From Oceanisphaera psychrotolerans (GTDB taxonomy: Bacteria; Pseudomonadota; Gammaproteobacteria; Enterobacterales; Aeromonadaceae): DNA of 42,355 nt. A program made the translations under genes and the position numbers. The notes beneath the pieces are model-generated. The model saw only the letters and a program-made list of their open reading frames with translations, was not told the DNA's origin and did not search any database. This document shows, piece after piece, positions 16,551 to 27,200 of this stretch. The stretch spans positions 1 to 42,355 of the forward strand of contig NZ_MDKE01000024.1 in NCBI RefSeq assembly GCF_001870485.1, read 5' to 3'. Each line of letters begins with the position of its first letter. Within the stretch, counting starts at the first letter, position 1.

Positions 16551-17770
16551 CAGAAAAACTCCCGGGCTTTGTGAATGCCGGCCAGCAGGGCCGCGATTTC
16601 TTCTTGGGTGTTATAAAAGGCCACCGAGGCGCGAATGGTGCCCTGTTCCAGCCCCAGAGCCTGCATCAGCGGCATGGCACAGTGGTGGCCGGTACGCAGT
16701 GCTATGCCCTGCATATCCAGCAGGGTCGCCAGATCCTGGGGGTGCACCTCGTCCATCACGAAGGAAACGGCCCCGACTCGTTCATCGGGCCGGCCGATGA
16801 TGCGTACACCGGGCATGGCCTCCAGACCGGTGACCAGGGCGTCCAGCAGGCGGTGTTCATGTTGGGCCAGAAGGGTGCGATTGAGACCAGACAGGTAATC
16901 GACGGCGGCACCCAGGGCGATGGCGCCGGCGATGTTGGGGGTGCCGGCTTCAAACTTGAACGGCAGTCGGTTGAAGCGGGTCTGCTCGAAGCTGACGTGA
17001 CTGACCATTTCGCCGCCGGTCTGCCAGGGTGGCATCTGTTCGAGCAGTTCTCTTCTACCATAGAGGCCGCCGATACCGGTGGGGCCATACATCTTGTGGC
17101 CGGAAAAGGCGTAAAAGTCACAGTCCAGCTCCTGTACATCCACCGACAGATGACCCATGGCCTGGGCGCCGTCTACCAGGGTCACGGCGCCTACACTCCT
17201 GGCCATGGCGATCAGCTGCTTCACCGGATTGACCACACCGAGGGCATTGGAGACCTGACCGATGGCCAGCAAACGGGTGCGGCTGTTGATCAGTTGCGCG
17301 GCGGCTTTCATGTCCAGATCGCCGGTGGACATCAGCGGGATCACCCGGATAACGGCGCCGGTGGTCGCCGCTACCTGCTGCCAGGGCACGATATTGGCGT
17401 GATGCTCCAGGGTGGAGATCAGGATTTCATCACCGGCCTTGAGCCGGTGCATGCCGAAGCTGTAGGCCACCAGGTTGATCGCCTCGGTGGTGCCACGGGT
17501 CCAGATAAGCTGCTCGGGGGCGGGGGCATTGATAAAGCGCTGCAACTTGATGCGGGCCTGCTCGAAGGCCCGGGTCGCCTGGCCGCTCAGGGCGTGGGAG
17601 GCGCGATGCACATTGGCGTTGGTATCACGATAATAGTGATTGAGGGCATCCAGCACCGCCTGGGGTTTCTGGGTGGTGGCGGCGTTATCCAGATACACCA
17701 GCGGATGACCGTTGACGATTTGTGCCAGGGTGGGGAAGTCGCGTCTGAGGGTGAGGATGTCCGGTGCCAT
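16550..17770 (-). CDS. csdA: Cysteine desulfurase CsdA (class V aminotransferase fold)
   Basis: PLP enzyme of 406 residues that releases sulfur from cysteine as a protein persulfide. The Schiff-base lysine is in FYAFSGHKMYGPTGIGGLYG and the catalytic cysteine in IALRTGHHCAMPLMQALG. The N-terminal VYLDNAATTQKP and the WTRGTTEAINLVA block are typical of the SufS/CsdA group. I chose the ATG at 17770 (MAPDILTLRRDFPTL) because homologues start close to this point; the frame is open upstream to 17857. The csdE partner directly downstream favours CsdA over SufS. Confidence 0.93.
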   Translation of the reverse strand: MAPDILTLRRDFPTLAQIVNGHPLVYLDNAATTQKPQAVLDALNHYYRDTNANVHRASHALSGQATRAFEQARIKLQRFINAPAPEQLIWTRGTTEAINLVAYSFGMHRLKAGDEILISTLEHHANIVPWQQVAATTGAVIRVIPLMSTGDLDMKAAAQLINSRTRLLAIGQVSNALGVVNPVKQLIAMARSVGAVTLVDGAQAMGHLSVDVQELDCDFYAFSGHKMYGPTGIGGLYGRRELLEQMPPWQTGGEMVSHVSFEQTRFNRLPFKFEAGTPNIAGAIALGAAVDYLSGLNRTLLAQHEHRLLDALVTGLEAMPGVRIIGRPDERVGAVSFVMDEVHPQDLATLLDMQGIALRTGHHCAMPLMQALGLEQGTIRASVAFYNTQEEIAALLAGIHKAREFF

Positions 17771-17911
17771 GTGCCTGTCTGGTGAATGAGCGCTGACCGG
17801 GATCATGAGCCAAAGCCGGGTCGATGACAAGACACCTTTCGGCGCTCGGCCCTTCACCCCCAGAGTCGCAGCCGGTAGAATAAGCGCCCCTGTTCAGCTG
17901 TCGGAAACGCC

Positions 17912-19927
17912 ATGAAACTCAATCCAGCCCAAGACGACGCCGTGCGCTACATAGCCGGACCCTGCCTGGTGCTGGCCGGTGCCGGCAGCGGCAAGACCCG
18001 GGTGATTACCAATAAAATCGCCTATCTGGTGCGCCAGTGCGACTACAAGGCACGGCATATCGCCGCCGTTACCTTTACCAACAAGGCGGCGCGGGAGATG
18101 AAGGAGCGGGTGGCCCAGACCCTGGGTAAGGGCGAGGCGCGGGGGCTGATGGTGTCTACCTTCCATACCCTGGGGCTGGATATCATCCGCCGCGAGCACA
18201 AGACCCTGGGCCTGAAGGCCGGTTTTTCGCTGTTCGACGATCAGGATCAGCTGGCGCTGATCAAGGATCTGACCGAGCAGGAGCTGGAAGGCGACAAGGA
18301 AAAGATCGCCCGTTTGATCGGCACCATTTCCAACTGGAAAAACGATCTGGTGCTGCCGGCGCGAGCGGCCCGACTGGCCAGCGATCCCGAAACCGTACTC
18401 TTCGCCCAGTGCTACGAGCGTTATCAGCGGCAGATGAAGGCCTACAATGCGCTGGATTTCGACGATCTGATCCTGATGCCGACCCTGCTGCTCAAGACCA
18501 ACAGCGAGGTGCGGAGCTTCTGGCAGAACAAGATCCGCTATCTGCTGGTGGACGAATACCAGGACACCAATACCAGCCAGTATGAACTGGTCAAGCTGAT
18601 TGCCGGCGAGCGGGCCCGTTTTACCGTGGTGGGTGACGACGATCAGTCCATCTATTCCTGGCGGGGCGCCCGGCCCCAGAATCTGGTGCTACTGAAGGAA
18701 GACTACCCCGGCCTCAAGGTGATCAAGCTGGAGCAGAACTACCGTTCCCGGGGGCAGATCTTGCAATGTGCCAACATTCTCATTGCCAATAACCCCCATG
18801 TGTTCGAGAAGCAGCTGTTTTCGGAGATGGCCTACGAGGCGCCGGTACGGGTGCTGTTTGCCAAGAACGAGGAGCACGAGGCCGAGCGGGTGGTTGCCGA
18901 GATCATGGGCCACAAGTTCATGAACGGCAGCAAGTTCGGCGAATACGCCATCCTCTACCGGGGCAATCATCAGTCGCGCATGCTGGAAAAGACGCTGATG
19001 ACCAACCGCATCCCCTACAAGATCAGCGGCGGCACCTCGTTTTTCTCTCGCGCCGAGATCAAGGACATCATGGCCTACCTGCGGCTGCTGGTGAACCCGG
19101 ATGACGACAACGCCTTCCTGCGGGTGGTGAATACCCCGCGGCGGGAAATCGGCCCCACCAGCCTGGAAAAGCTGGGCACCTACGCCAACAACAGAGGCAA
19201 GAGCCTGTTTGCCGCCAGCTTCGAACTGGGACTGGAGCAGACCCTGAGCGGTCGTGGTCTGGTGGCGGTTCGTGCCTTCAGCGACTGGCTGGTGCGCCGG
19301 GGCGACGAGGCGGCCCGCGGCAACGTGGTCGAGGCGGTGCGCGACATGATCAAGGACATCAACTACGAAGAGTGGCTCTACGAGAGCTCGCCCAGCCCCC
19401 GAGCCGCCGAGATGCGCATGCAGAACGTGTCCACCCTGTTCAAGTGGGTGAGCCAGATGCTGGAAGGCTCGGAGCTGGACGATGCCATGACCCTGCCCCA
19501 GGTGGTGACCCGACTGACCCTGCGCGACATGATGGAGCGGGGCGAAGACGAGGACGACGGCGAGCAGGTGCAGCTGATGACGCTGCACTCTTCCAAGGGC
19601 CTGGAGTTTCCCTATGTGTTCATGGTGGGCATGGAAGAGGGGTTGTTGCCGCATCAGAGCAGCATCGATGAAGACAACATCGAGGAAGAACGCCGGCTGG
19701 CCTATGTGGGTATTACCCGGGCCCAGCAGGCGTTGACCTTTACCCTGTGCCGGGAGCGGCGTCAGTTTGGCGAACAGATCCGGCCCGAGCCCAGCCGTTT
19801 CCTGTTGGAGCTGCCGCAGCAGGATCTGGACTGGGAGCACAACCGCAAGCCACCGAGCGAAGGTGAACGCATGGAAAAAGGCCAGGCCAGCATCGCCAAC
19901 CTGAGAGCCATGTTCGGCAAGAAATAG
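17912..19927 (+). CDS. rep: ATP-dependent DNA helicase Rep
   Basis: 3'-5' SF1 helicase of 671 residues (E. coli Rep 673), which clears proteins ahead of replication forks and helps restart. Walker A is AGAGSGKT at residues 22-29, motif Ia [16 protein letters not shown], motif [12 protein letters not shown], motif [17 protein letters not shown], and motif [13 protein letters not shown]. Similarity to E. coli Rep is high throughout, including the Rep-specific C-terminal [13 protein letters not shown] rather than the longer UvrD tail. It is followed by a bidirectional terminator. Confidence 0.97.
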   Translation: MKLNPAQDDAVRYIAGPCLVLAGAGSGKTRVITNKIAYLVRQCDYKARHIAAVTFTNKAAREMKERVAQTLGKGEARGLMVSTFHTLGLDIIRREHKTLGLKAGFSLFDDQDQLALIKDLTEQELEGDKEKIARLIGTISNWKNDLVLPARAARLASDPETVLFAQCYERYQRQMKAYNALDFDDLILMPTLLLKTNSEVRSFWQNKIRYLLVDEYQDTNTSQYELVKLIAGERARFTVVGDDDQSIYSWRGARPQNLVLLKEDYPGLKVIKLEQNYRSRGQILQCANILIANNPHVFEKQLFSEMAYEAPVRVLFAKNEEHEAERVVAEIMGHKFMNGSKFGEYAILYRGNHQSRMLEKTLMTNRIPYKISGGTSFFSRAEIKDIMAYLRLLVNPDDDNAFLRVVNTPRREIGPTSLEKLGTYANNRGKSLFAASFELGLEQTLSGRGLVAVRAFSDWLVRRGDEAARGNVVEAVRDMIKDINYEEWLYESSPSPRAAEMRMQNVSTLFKWVSQMLEGSELDDAMTLPQVVTRLTLRDMMERGEDEDDGEQVQLMTLHSSKGLEFPYVFMVGMEEGLLPHQSSIDEDNIEEERRLAYVGITRAQQALTFTLCRERRQFGEQIRPEPSRFLLELPQQDLDWEHNRKPPSEGERMEKGQASIANLRAMFGKK

Positions 19928-19976
19928 TGAGGTGTTTTCCCCTTGCCCTCACGCTTTACTCCTCACCGATAAAAAC

Positions 19977-20004
19977 AAAAAAGCCGCATTTCTGCGGCTT
20001 TTTA
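19977..20004. terminator. Bidirectional terminator between rep and cytochrome c5
   Basis: Stem AAGCCGCA / TGCGGCTT (19981-20000) with a TTTC loop. It is flanked by AAAA on the left and TTT on the right, so it serves rightward rep and leftward cytochrome transcription. Confidence 0.9.
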
Positions 20005-20033
20005 TCAAAAACGGCTCAGGGCTGCCGTTTTAT

Positions 20034-20468
20034 TCAGATGGCGTCGAGCATGTAATCAACGGCGTTGGCAATCTCTTCATCCGAACAGTTGCCACAGGCA
20101 CCACGAGGGGGCATGGCGTTGAAGCCGTTCAATGCGTGGCTCAGCAAGGTATCACGGCCCTTGGCGACACGGGGTTCCCAGGCGGCGGCATCACCCTTGA
20201 TGGGCGCACCGGCCGCGCCGGTGGCGTGACAGGCCGAGCAGGCGGCGGTGAACACGGCTTCACCGCTGCGCGGCGCTGCGGGTTCGTCGCTGTTACCGGC
20301 GGCGGCGGAGTCGACAATGCCTTCCAGATCGGCGGCGGTGTAGACGCTGCCTACCGGCTTGGTACGCTCGGCAATGGCTTCAGGCGACATATCATTGGCG
20401 GCGTAGGCCATGCCACTCAAAGAGGCAGCGGCAACACCGGCAAGCAACAGGTTTCTTAACAGGCTCAC
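20034..20468 (-). CDS. Cytochrome c5-family monoheme c-type cytochrome
   Basis: 144 residues. A signal peptide (SLLRNLLLAGVAAASLSGMA, cleavage after AYA) sends it to the periplasm. Heme attachment site CSACH lies near residue 77, and the axial Met is probably in GFNAMPPRGAC. The extra pair CGNC close to the end is typical of cytochrome c5. It is a small electron carrier to terminal oxidases. It begins with GTG, with GGGAG about 9 bases upstream. Convergent with rep. Confidence 0.9.
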   Translation of the reverse strand: MSLLRNLLLAGVAAASLSGMAYAANDMSPEAIAERTKPVGSVYTAADLEGIVDSAAAGNSDEPAAPRSGEAVFTAACSACHATGAAGAPIKGDAAAWEPRVAKGRDTLLSHALNGFNAMPPRGACGNCSDEEIANAVDYMLDAI

Positions 20469-20646
20469 CTTTTTATTCTCCCAGTTGGCTTATTTGTATC
20501 CATCGAATTTCGTTAAACCCGCGGAGTATACCCCAAGTGTGGCGGTCATTAAACGATCTGCTTTCACCGTGTCGGGCAGAAACCGCCGTCTGTGGCTCGA
20601 GCGGGAAAGCAGGGCGCCGGCGCCGCAACGGGATCCTTTATGGTAT

Positions 20647-20665
20647 TATCAATATTCTCTTGATA
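20647..20665. promoter_or_regulatory. Candidate MarR operator upstream of marR-like gene
   Basis: Inverted repeat TATCAA-N7-TTGATA, 39 bp before the MarR start codon. Similar AT-rich TTGATA palindromes bind MarR-family proteins, so autoregulation is plausible. Confidence 0.5.
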
Positions 20666-20703
20666 TGAAAATTGCTGCGAGCATAACGGAGCATCAGATA
20701 ACA

Positions 20704-21237
20704 ATGAATGATAACCACATGCAGAATACTGCTTCCACCGGCGACCAGGTGATGGACCAAATCGACCGCATCGCCACCTTGTGGCAGCGTGTGCGTCCCG
20801 ATTTGGCGTTCGAGAGTACCGAGGTCATCGGCCGCGTCGTTCGTCTCGAATACTTCATTACTCGCCGGGTGCTGCAGGATCTGGCCCGTTACGAGCTGAA
20901 TGTGGGCGAATTCGATGTGTTGGCGGCCTTGCGCCGCCATCCACCTTCTTTCCAGTTGTCTCCCAACCAGTTGCAGTCCATGGTGCTGATTTCTTCCGGC
21001 GCCCTGACCAACCGTATCAATCGACTGGAAAGCCGGGGCCTGGTCAGCCGGGCGCAGGCGGATCACGACCGGCGGGGAGTGATAGTGACGCTGACCGAAC
21101 AGGGCTTCAACGTGGTGGAAGAGGCGGTCAAACATCATCTTGCCGCCGAAGCCGAGCTGGCTGGCGCCCTGACGACCGAGGAGCAGCAACAGTTTGCCGC
21201 GCTGCTTAAAAAAATGCTGTTGGCGGTGGAAGACTGA
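20704..21237 (+). CDS. MarR-family transcriptional regulator
   Basis: 177 residues. The winged helix-turn-helix of the MarR family covers about residues 60-150: LNVGEFDVLAALRRHPP, the recognition region MVLISSGALTNRINRLESRG, and the wing with the conserved acidic/basic motif QADHDRRGVIVTLTEQG. Helices at both ends form the dimer interface. The frame is open upstream to 20410, but the family alignment supports the ATG at 20704. A TATCAA/TTGATA palindrome precedes it. A glutathione S-transferase gene follows on the same strand after 171 bp, suggesting response to electrophiles or phenolics. Confidence 0.88.
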   Translation: MNDNHMQNTASTGDQVMDQIDRIATLWQRVRPDLAFESTEVIGRVVRLEYFITRRVLQDLARYELNVGEFDVLAALRRHPPSFQLSPNQLQSMVLISSGALTNRINRLESRGLVSRAQADHDRRGVIVTLTEQGFNVVEEAVKHHLAAEAELAGALTTEEQQQFAALLKKMLLAVED

Positions 21238-21408
21238 GGCCTGTTTCAACTTTATTACCATCCGGGTGGCAAAGTCCGGGCAGGAATATCGCGCATTTTC
21301 GGTTTCCTGCTGATAATGAATCGAGAGTGAAGCCGGAAGGTCGGGCCGGCATCATCTCATGAGTTCATGCAAATAGAGCGGTCTGATGACCACCAAGGAG
21401 GTTATTGA

Positions 21409-22029
21409 ATGAAGTTATATTACAGGCCTGGAGCTTGTTCACTCGCCCCTCATATCGTGTTGTCCTGGCTGGACATACCCTATGAGCTGGAATTGGCGAA
21501 TACCCGGGATCCCGAGTTTCTCAAGATTAACTACCTGGCCGCGGTGCCGGTGTTGTTTACCGAAGACATGGGCGCGTTGTACCAGACCAGCGCCATCTTG
21601 CGTTATTTGTCGCGCTTGCCCGAAGGCGAGCACCTGGGACCGGGCTCCGACCCGGTGCTGCAATATCAGTGCGATTACTGGCTGAGCTTTTTCAACACCG
21701 ATGTATATCGGGCTCTGGTTCCCTATTTTGTTCCTGGCAAGTACACCACGGATACCGGTGCTGCGGCGCTGGATGCCATCCGGGCCTCGGCACTGGTGCA
21801 GGTCGAGCCTCTGCTGCAGCGGATGGATCGTCATCTGTCCAGCCATACCTGGTATATGGATGATCATCTCAGCATCGTGGATGCCTGCGCCTTCGTGTTT
21901 ACCTTCTGGGCCACACGGGTATTGCCCGATGGGCTCGGTAGCTACCCTCATATTGCCCGCCATTTTCAGGACATGAAAGCCGATCCTGCGGTGTGTCGGG
22001 TGCTCGAAAAGGAAGGCTTGTCGCTGTAA
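21409..22029 (+). CDS. Glutathione S-transferase (bacterial beta-class-like)
   Basis: 206 residues with an N-terminal thioredoxin fold (KLYYRPGACSLAPHIVLSWL, where the Cys in the GACS motif is the beta-class active-site residue), the cis-Pro turn AAVPVLFTED and the glutathione gamma-glutamyl contact YQTSAILRYL. The C-terminal helical domain contains LSIVDACAFVFTFW. It conjugates or reduces electrophiles with glutathione in the cytoplasm. AAGGAGG precedes the ATG. Confidence 0.9.
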   Translation: MKLYYRPGACSLAPHIVLSWLDIPYELELANTRDPEFLKINYLAAVPVLFTEDMGALYQTSAILRYLSRLPEGEHLGPGSDPVLQYQCDYWLSFFNTDVYRALVPYFVPGKYTTDTGAAALDAIRASALVQVEPLLQRMDRHLSSHTWYMDDHLSIVDACAFVFTFWATRVLPDGLGSYPHIARHFQDMKADPAVCRVLEKEGLSL

Positions 22030-22047
22030 TTCATTGAGCCTGACGAT

Positions 22048-22956
22048 TCAATGACGCCCGACGATCAGCAGGGTGCCTATCACCGTCGCCAGCGCCCCCA
22101 GCCAGGCTCCATTGGCCGGGCGGCGCTTCATGATCAGCCACAATAACGGCAGCACCAGCACCGGACTCACCGAACTCAGCATGGCCACCATGCCCACCTG
22201 ACCATGGCGCAGGGCCAGCAGGATCAGGGTCATGCCCACCCCCATCGCCAGAAAGGCATTCAGTGCCACCATGCCGAACACCGGCCAGTTGATCCGGCGC
22301 AGGGGTCTGGCGACCGCAAGCCCACACCATAGCAGTGCGATATGGGCCAGAAAGGCGGTACTCATACGCACCGCCGAGGCCGACACCGGATCTATCGGGT
22401 CTATCTCGCTCATCATCACCGGTTTCACCATCAGCGTCGCCACCGACTGACATAACGCCGACAACAACCCCAGCGCGATGCCCGGCCAGGGGCTGCCATT
22501 ATCCTGCTCCCAGGCGTGGGTTTCATTGCTGCGTTTGCCCATGAAGATGGCGGTCATCACGCCTCCCACCAGCAGAAAGCAACCGACCAGAGTCCAACCG
22601 GCGATGACTTCCCCGAAAACAAGGTAGGCCAGCACCGCGGAAAATAGCGCATGGGTGGCAAACAGCACCCCGGCCCGGCGAGGACCCAGTCGGTTCATGG
22701 CGGCAAAAAGGGCGGTATCGCCAATAAAGATGCCGATAAGGCCGGAAATGGCCATGATGCTCAGGCTGTGACTGCTCAGGCTGCTCCAGCCGCCGGTCAG
22801 CAGCGCCACCGACCACAGCATCACACTGACACAGAACATGCGCCAGCGGGAAAAAGCGAAGGCGCCCAGGTGACGGGCGGCATTGGCCGACAGCAGGCTG
22901 GCCACGGCCCAGCAGGCCGCCGCCGCCAGGGCGAGGTAATCATATGAAAAAGACAT
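22048..22956 (-). CDS. EamA/DMT-superfamily transporter
   Basis: 302 residues with ten hydrophobic segments arranged as two EamA repeats. The first repeat shows GLIGIFIGDTALFAAMNRLG and FATHALFSAVLAYLVFGEVI; the second shows LRHGQVGMVAMLSSVSPVLV. It is probably an inner-membrane exporter of metabolites or amino acids with unknown substrate. It is convergent with the upstream GST gene and divergent from sbcD. Confidence 0.88.
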   Translation of the reverse strand: MSFSYDYLALAAAACWAVASLLSANAARHLGAFAFSRWRMFCVSVMLWSVALLTGGWSSLSSHSLSIMAISGLIGIFIGDTALFAAMNRLGPRRAGVLFATHALFSAVLAYLVFGEVIAGWTLVGCFLLVGGVMTAIFMGKRSNETHAWEQDNGSPWPGIALGLLSALCQSVATLMVKPVMMSEIDPIDPVSASAVRMSTAFLAHIALLWCGLAVARPLRRINWPVFGMVALNAFLAMGVGMTLILLALRHGQVGMVAMLSSVSPVLVLPLLWLIMKRRPANGAWLGALATVIGTLLIVGRH

Positions 22957-23081
22957 GTATCACGAAAAATCAGCGGGAAAGGCCCAGTCTAGCAAGTTTT
23001 GCTTCGCCGCCAAGGGAGATTTGCCAGCCATCGGCTTAGCGGGTTTAATAGCGGACATCGCCGTCACCAACAAGAGTCACC

Positions 23082-24293
23082 ATGCGCATACTGCACACCT
23101 CCGACTGGCATCTGGGCCAGCACTTCATGGGCAAGACCCGCCTCGATGAACACAAGGCCTTTCTGCGCTGGCTGGTCGAACAGGTAAAGGAACACGAGGT
23201 GGCGGCGGTGCTGGTGGCGGGCGATGTGTTCGATACCGGCACCCCGCCCAGTTATGCCCGCGAGCTTTATAACGGCTTTATTGTCGAGCTGCAGCAAACC
23301 GGCGCCCAGCTGGTGATTCTGGGCGGTAATCATGACTCGGTGGCCATGCTGAATGAATCCCGCGCCCTGCTGGGATGCCTGAATGTGCAGGTGATACCGG
23401 GCATGCTGGACGACGCCGGGCACCAGGTGCTGGTGCTGTCGGATCTCGACGGACAGCCGGGGGCGGTATTGTGTGCCGTGCCCTTCATCCGGGCGCGGGA
23501 GGTGATGGCCAGTGAAGCCGGGCAGAGTGCCGCCGACAAACAGCAGACCCTGCAGCAGGCCATTGCCGACCATTATCAACAGCTATTCGAGCGGGCGGAG
23601 CAGCAGCGGCAGCAATTGGAACTGCCGTTACCCATCGTCGCGACCGGCCACCTGACCACGGTGGGCGCCAGCAGCAGCGACTCGGTGCGGGAGATTTATA
23701 TCGGCACCCTGGAGGCCTTCCCTGCCAGCGCCTTTCCCCCGGCCGACTATATTGCCCTCGGGCACATCCACCGGCCGCAGAAGGTGGGTGGTCATGAGCA
23801 TATCCGTTACTGCGGTTCGCCCATCGCGCTGAGCTTCGATGAAGTGGGGCAACAGAAAGAAGTGCTGCTGGTCGAGGTGAACGGCACCGGCCTGCAGGCG
23901 GTGACGCCGCTGCCGGTGCCGACCTTTCAGCCTCTGGCTCGGGTGCAGGGTAATCTGGAGCAGTTGGCGGAACAGATGAAGCAGGTAGCGGAACACAGCA
24001 GGGTGCCGGTGTGGCTGGAAGTGACCGTGGCCGAAGACGATTACCTGAGCGACCTGCAATCCCGGGTGGAACAGCTGGCCGCAGACCTGCCGCTGGAAAT
24101 ACTGCTGGTGCGGCGCCAGCGCACAGCAAGTCATGATGGCCTGACCGCAGAGCAGGGCGTGACCCTGAGAGAACTGACGCCGGCGGAGGTGTTCGAGCGA
24201 CGGCTGGCGCCGGAGCCGCTGGAGGCGGAGCGGCAACAGGCGCTGAGCGCTTTGTACCGTGAGTTACTGGTGCAGATGGAGGAAACAGAATGA
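23082..24293 (+). CDS. sbcD: Exonuclease SbcCD subunit D (Mre11-like nuclease)
   Basis: 403-residue calcineurin-like phosphoesterase, nuclease subunit of the SbcCD complex that cuts DNA hairpins and protein-blocked ends. The metal-ligand motifs appear in order: HTSDWHLGQ, VAGDVFDTG, LGGNHDSVA, ATGHLTTVG and LGHIHRPQ. The C-terminal capping domain has LARVQGNLEQL. It overlaps sbcC by four bases (ATGA), the usual operon organisation. Confidence 0.96.
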   Translation: MRILHTSDWHLGQHFMGKTRLDEHKAFLRWLVEQVKEHEVAAVLVAGDVFDTGTPPSYARELYNGFIVELQQTGAQLVILGGNHDSVAMLNESRALLGCLNVQVIPGMLDDAGHQVLVLSDLDGQPGAVLCAVPFIRAREVMASEAGQSAADKQQTLQQAIADHYQQLFERAEQQRQQLELPLPIVATGHLTTVGASSSDSVREIYIGTLEAFPASAFPPADYIALGHIHRPQKVGGHEHIRYCGSPIALSFDEVGQQKEVLLVEVNGTGLQAVTPLPVPTFQPLARVQGNLEQLAEQMKQVAEHSRVPVWLEVTVAEDDYLSDLQSRVEQLAADLPLEILLVRRQRTASHDGLTAEQGVTLRELTPAEVFERRLAPEPLEAERQQALSALYRELLVQMEETE

Positions 24294-27200
24294 AGATCCT
24301 AAGCCTGCGCCTGAAAAACCTGAACTCCCTTAAAGGGGAGTGGAAAATCGATTTTACCCGGTCGCCGTTCCGGGACAGTGGCCTCTTCGCCATTACCGGC
24401 CCTACCGGCGCCGGCAAGACCACCCTGCTCGATGCCATCTGTCTGGCGCTCTATCACCAGACGCCGCGGATGAAATCGGTGTCCGCCAGCGGTAACGAGC
24501 TGATGACCCGTCATACCGCCGACTGCCTGGCGGAAGTGGAGTTCGAGATCAAGGGCGAGGGCTATCGCGCCTTCTGGAGCCAACGGCGCTCCCGGGACAA
24601 GCTCGACGGCAAGCTGCAAGCCCCCAAGGTGGAACTGGCCCGCCTGGACGGCACCATTCTCACCACCAGGATCAACGACAAGCTGAGCCTGACCGAACAA
24701 CTCAGCGGCCTGGATTTCGGCCGCTTTACCAAGTCCATGCTGCTGGCCCAGGGGGGCTTTGCCGCCTTTTTGCATGCGGACGCCAACGAGCGGGCCGAAT
24801 TGCTGGAAGAGCTGACCGGCACCGATATCTACGCCCAGATTTCGAAGAGGGTGTTCGAACAGACCCGGGAGCAGCAAAACGCGCTGGGTCAGCTGGAAGC
24901 CCGAGCCCAGGGTATGGAGCTGCTCAGTGACGAGCAGCGCCGGCAGTACCAGCGCGATATTGATACCGCCGAGGCCGAACGGCTGGCGCGGGACACCGAA
25001 CTGCAACAGACGCAAACGGCCTTGCAGCGCGGGCGAGAGCGTCGGCAGGCCGCACAACGGCTGGCCGAGGCCGGGCAGGCGCAGCAGCAAGCGCAACAAC
25101 AATGGCAACAGGCCGAGCCACAACTGAGCCGGCTGGCGGCGGCGAAACCGGCCGGACGATTGCAGCCCATGTGGCAGCAACTGCAGCACAGCCAGACCCG
25201 GCAGCAGCAACAAAGCCGCCGGCTGGCAGAGCAGCAGGATGAGCTGCAGCGGCTGACCGAACGGCGAAATACCCTGTGCTGGCAGGGCTCGCAGCTCAGC
25301 GGGCAGCAGGCTCGATTGCTGGAACAACAGCAGCAACAGCTGGCCAACGAGCTGGAACAACTGGCGCAGGCCATGGCGGCCAACCCGGTGGGGGAGCGGC
25401 TGGGGGAATACCTGGCGGGCTGGCGTGCACAGGTGCGTCAGCTGGAAGATCAGCAGGGTGAGCTGCAAGACTTGGCTCGGGAACGGCAACAAGGGTTGCA
25501 GCAACAGAGTGAGCTGGAGCAGCAGCAGGGTCAGCTGCAACAGCAATGTGCTGCCGCCGTGGCCGGGGTCGAGCAGGCCGCGGCGGAGGAGCAACAGCAG
25601 CAGCAGGCGTTGACTCTGCTCCTGACGGGTCAAACCCACCAGGAGCTGCGGCATCAGGTACAGGCCCTGCGGAACCAGCAGCCGCTATGGGCAAATGTTT
25701 TGCGCGCCTGGGAGCAGCGAGCCCGGCAGCAGCAACAGCAACAGGTGCTGCGTCGGCGCCAGGATGAATGCTCGTCACAACTGGCCGGGCTCGAACAGCA
25801 GCGGAATAAGTCTCGTCAGGATTACAAGGAATTGCAGGAGCAGATCCGCGACAAGGAAACACTGTTGGCGCAGGAGCAGCGCATTCGAGCACTGGAGCAG
25901 CATCGCGAGCGGTTGCAGCCGGGCGAAGCCTGCCCCCTGTGCGGCAGCGAATCGCACCCGGCCATTCAGGCTTATCAGGCGCTGGACGATAGTACCGAAC
26001 GGAGTCTGGCCGAGAAGAAGCAGCAGCGAGAGCTGCTGGAACAACGAGGGCAGGAACTCAACCGCCAGCTGGCCAGGCTGCAGGCTCAGCAAGAGCAGGA
26101 TACTCAGCAATGCCGGGAGCTGGATGAAGCCGCCTCGGCGCTGGCCGGGCAGTTGCAGGGCTGGCTGCAGACGCTCGGTATGACCGAACTCGAAGCCGAC
26201 GCTCAGCAACAGAACATTGTCCAACGCCAGCAGGCACTGGATCAGCTGGAACAACGGCTGGAACAGGTGGAGCAACAGCAGGAGCGGTTCAATCAGGCTC
26301 GGCAGCGGCGACAGGCGGCAGAGAGTCAGCAAGGCGCATTACAGCATCAGCTACACCTGTTGGTGCAGCAGCTACAGTCGTTAACCCGGCAAGCCGAGCA
26401 ACAGCAGTTACGTATTCAGCAGCAACAACAGGCGCAACAACAGCAACAGGCGGCGCTGGTGGCGTCGTTGGCTGAGCTGAACTGGCCGGCACCCACCGAC
26501 TGGCAGAGCTGGCTTGACAGCCGTGAGCAAGACTGGCAGCAGTGGCGGCAACAGCAGCAGCGCCAACAGCAACGGCTGGCCGAACAGCAACGGCTGCAAC
26601 ACCAGCAGCAGCAGGCCGAGGCCGAGGCCGCCCGGTGGCAATCGCGCTGGCGGCAACTGGCGCAGGCCGACGGGATGACGATAACGGAGCAACCCAACCC
26701 GGGTGAGGCGCTGGTGTTGGTGCAAGAAGAGCTGCACCCGCTGGAGCGGCAGCTACAGGAGCTGGAGGCCGGCATTCGCCTGCAAGACCGTCAGCTGAAC
26801 GAGCTGGAGCGAGAGCTGGCCGATCTGCGCCAGCGCTGGCAGCAGGCGCTGGAGCAGAGTCCGTTTGCCGACGAGGCGACCTTTCTGGCCGCGGTGTTGA
26901 GCGATGAGGAGCGAGAGCTGCTGGAGCAGCAACAGCTGCAACTGCAACAGTCGCTAGACAAAGCGAATATCCTGCTGGAGCAGGCCCGGCAGCGGCAGGC
27001 CGAGCTGGGCGAATGTGACCCGGCAGAGGAAGAGGCGCCGCTGGTCGAGCGGGTGGCACAGCTGCAAGCCGAGCTCAGTCGTATACAGCAACATATCGGT
27101 GGTCTGCGGGTCAGCCTTGAAGCCGACGCCGAGCGTCGCCAACGCCAGCAGGCGCTGTTTGCCGATATAGCAACGCAGCGACAACAGCTGCAGCTTTGGG

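Noticed and set aside
16571-17785. 404-residue open frame antisense to csdA
   Set aside because: Shadow of a GC-rich real gene; no recognisable domain.
24299-25654. Leu-rich 451-residue frame antisense to sbcC
   Set aside because: The Leu/Gln pattern is the complement of the Gln-rich coiled coil; not a gene.
25081-26600. Repeated CAG/CAA units that look like a tandem repeat array
   Set aside because: They encode Gln in the SbcC coiled coil without a fixed repeat length; not a CRISPR or satellite array.
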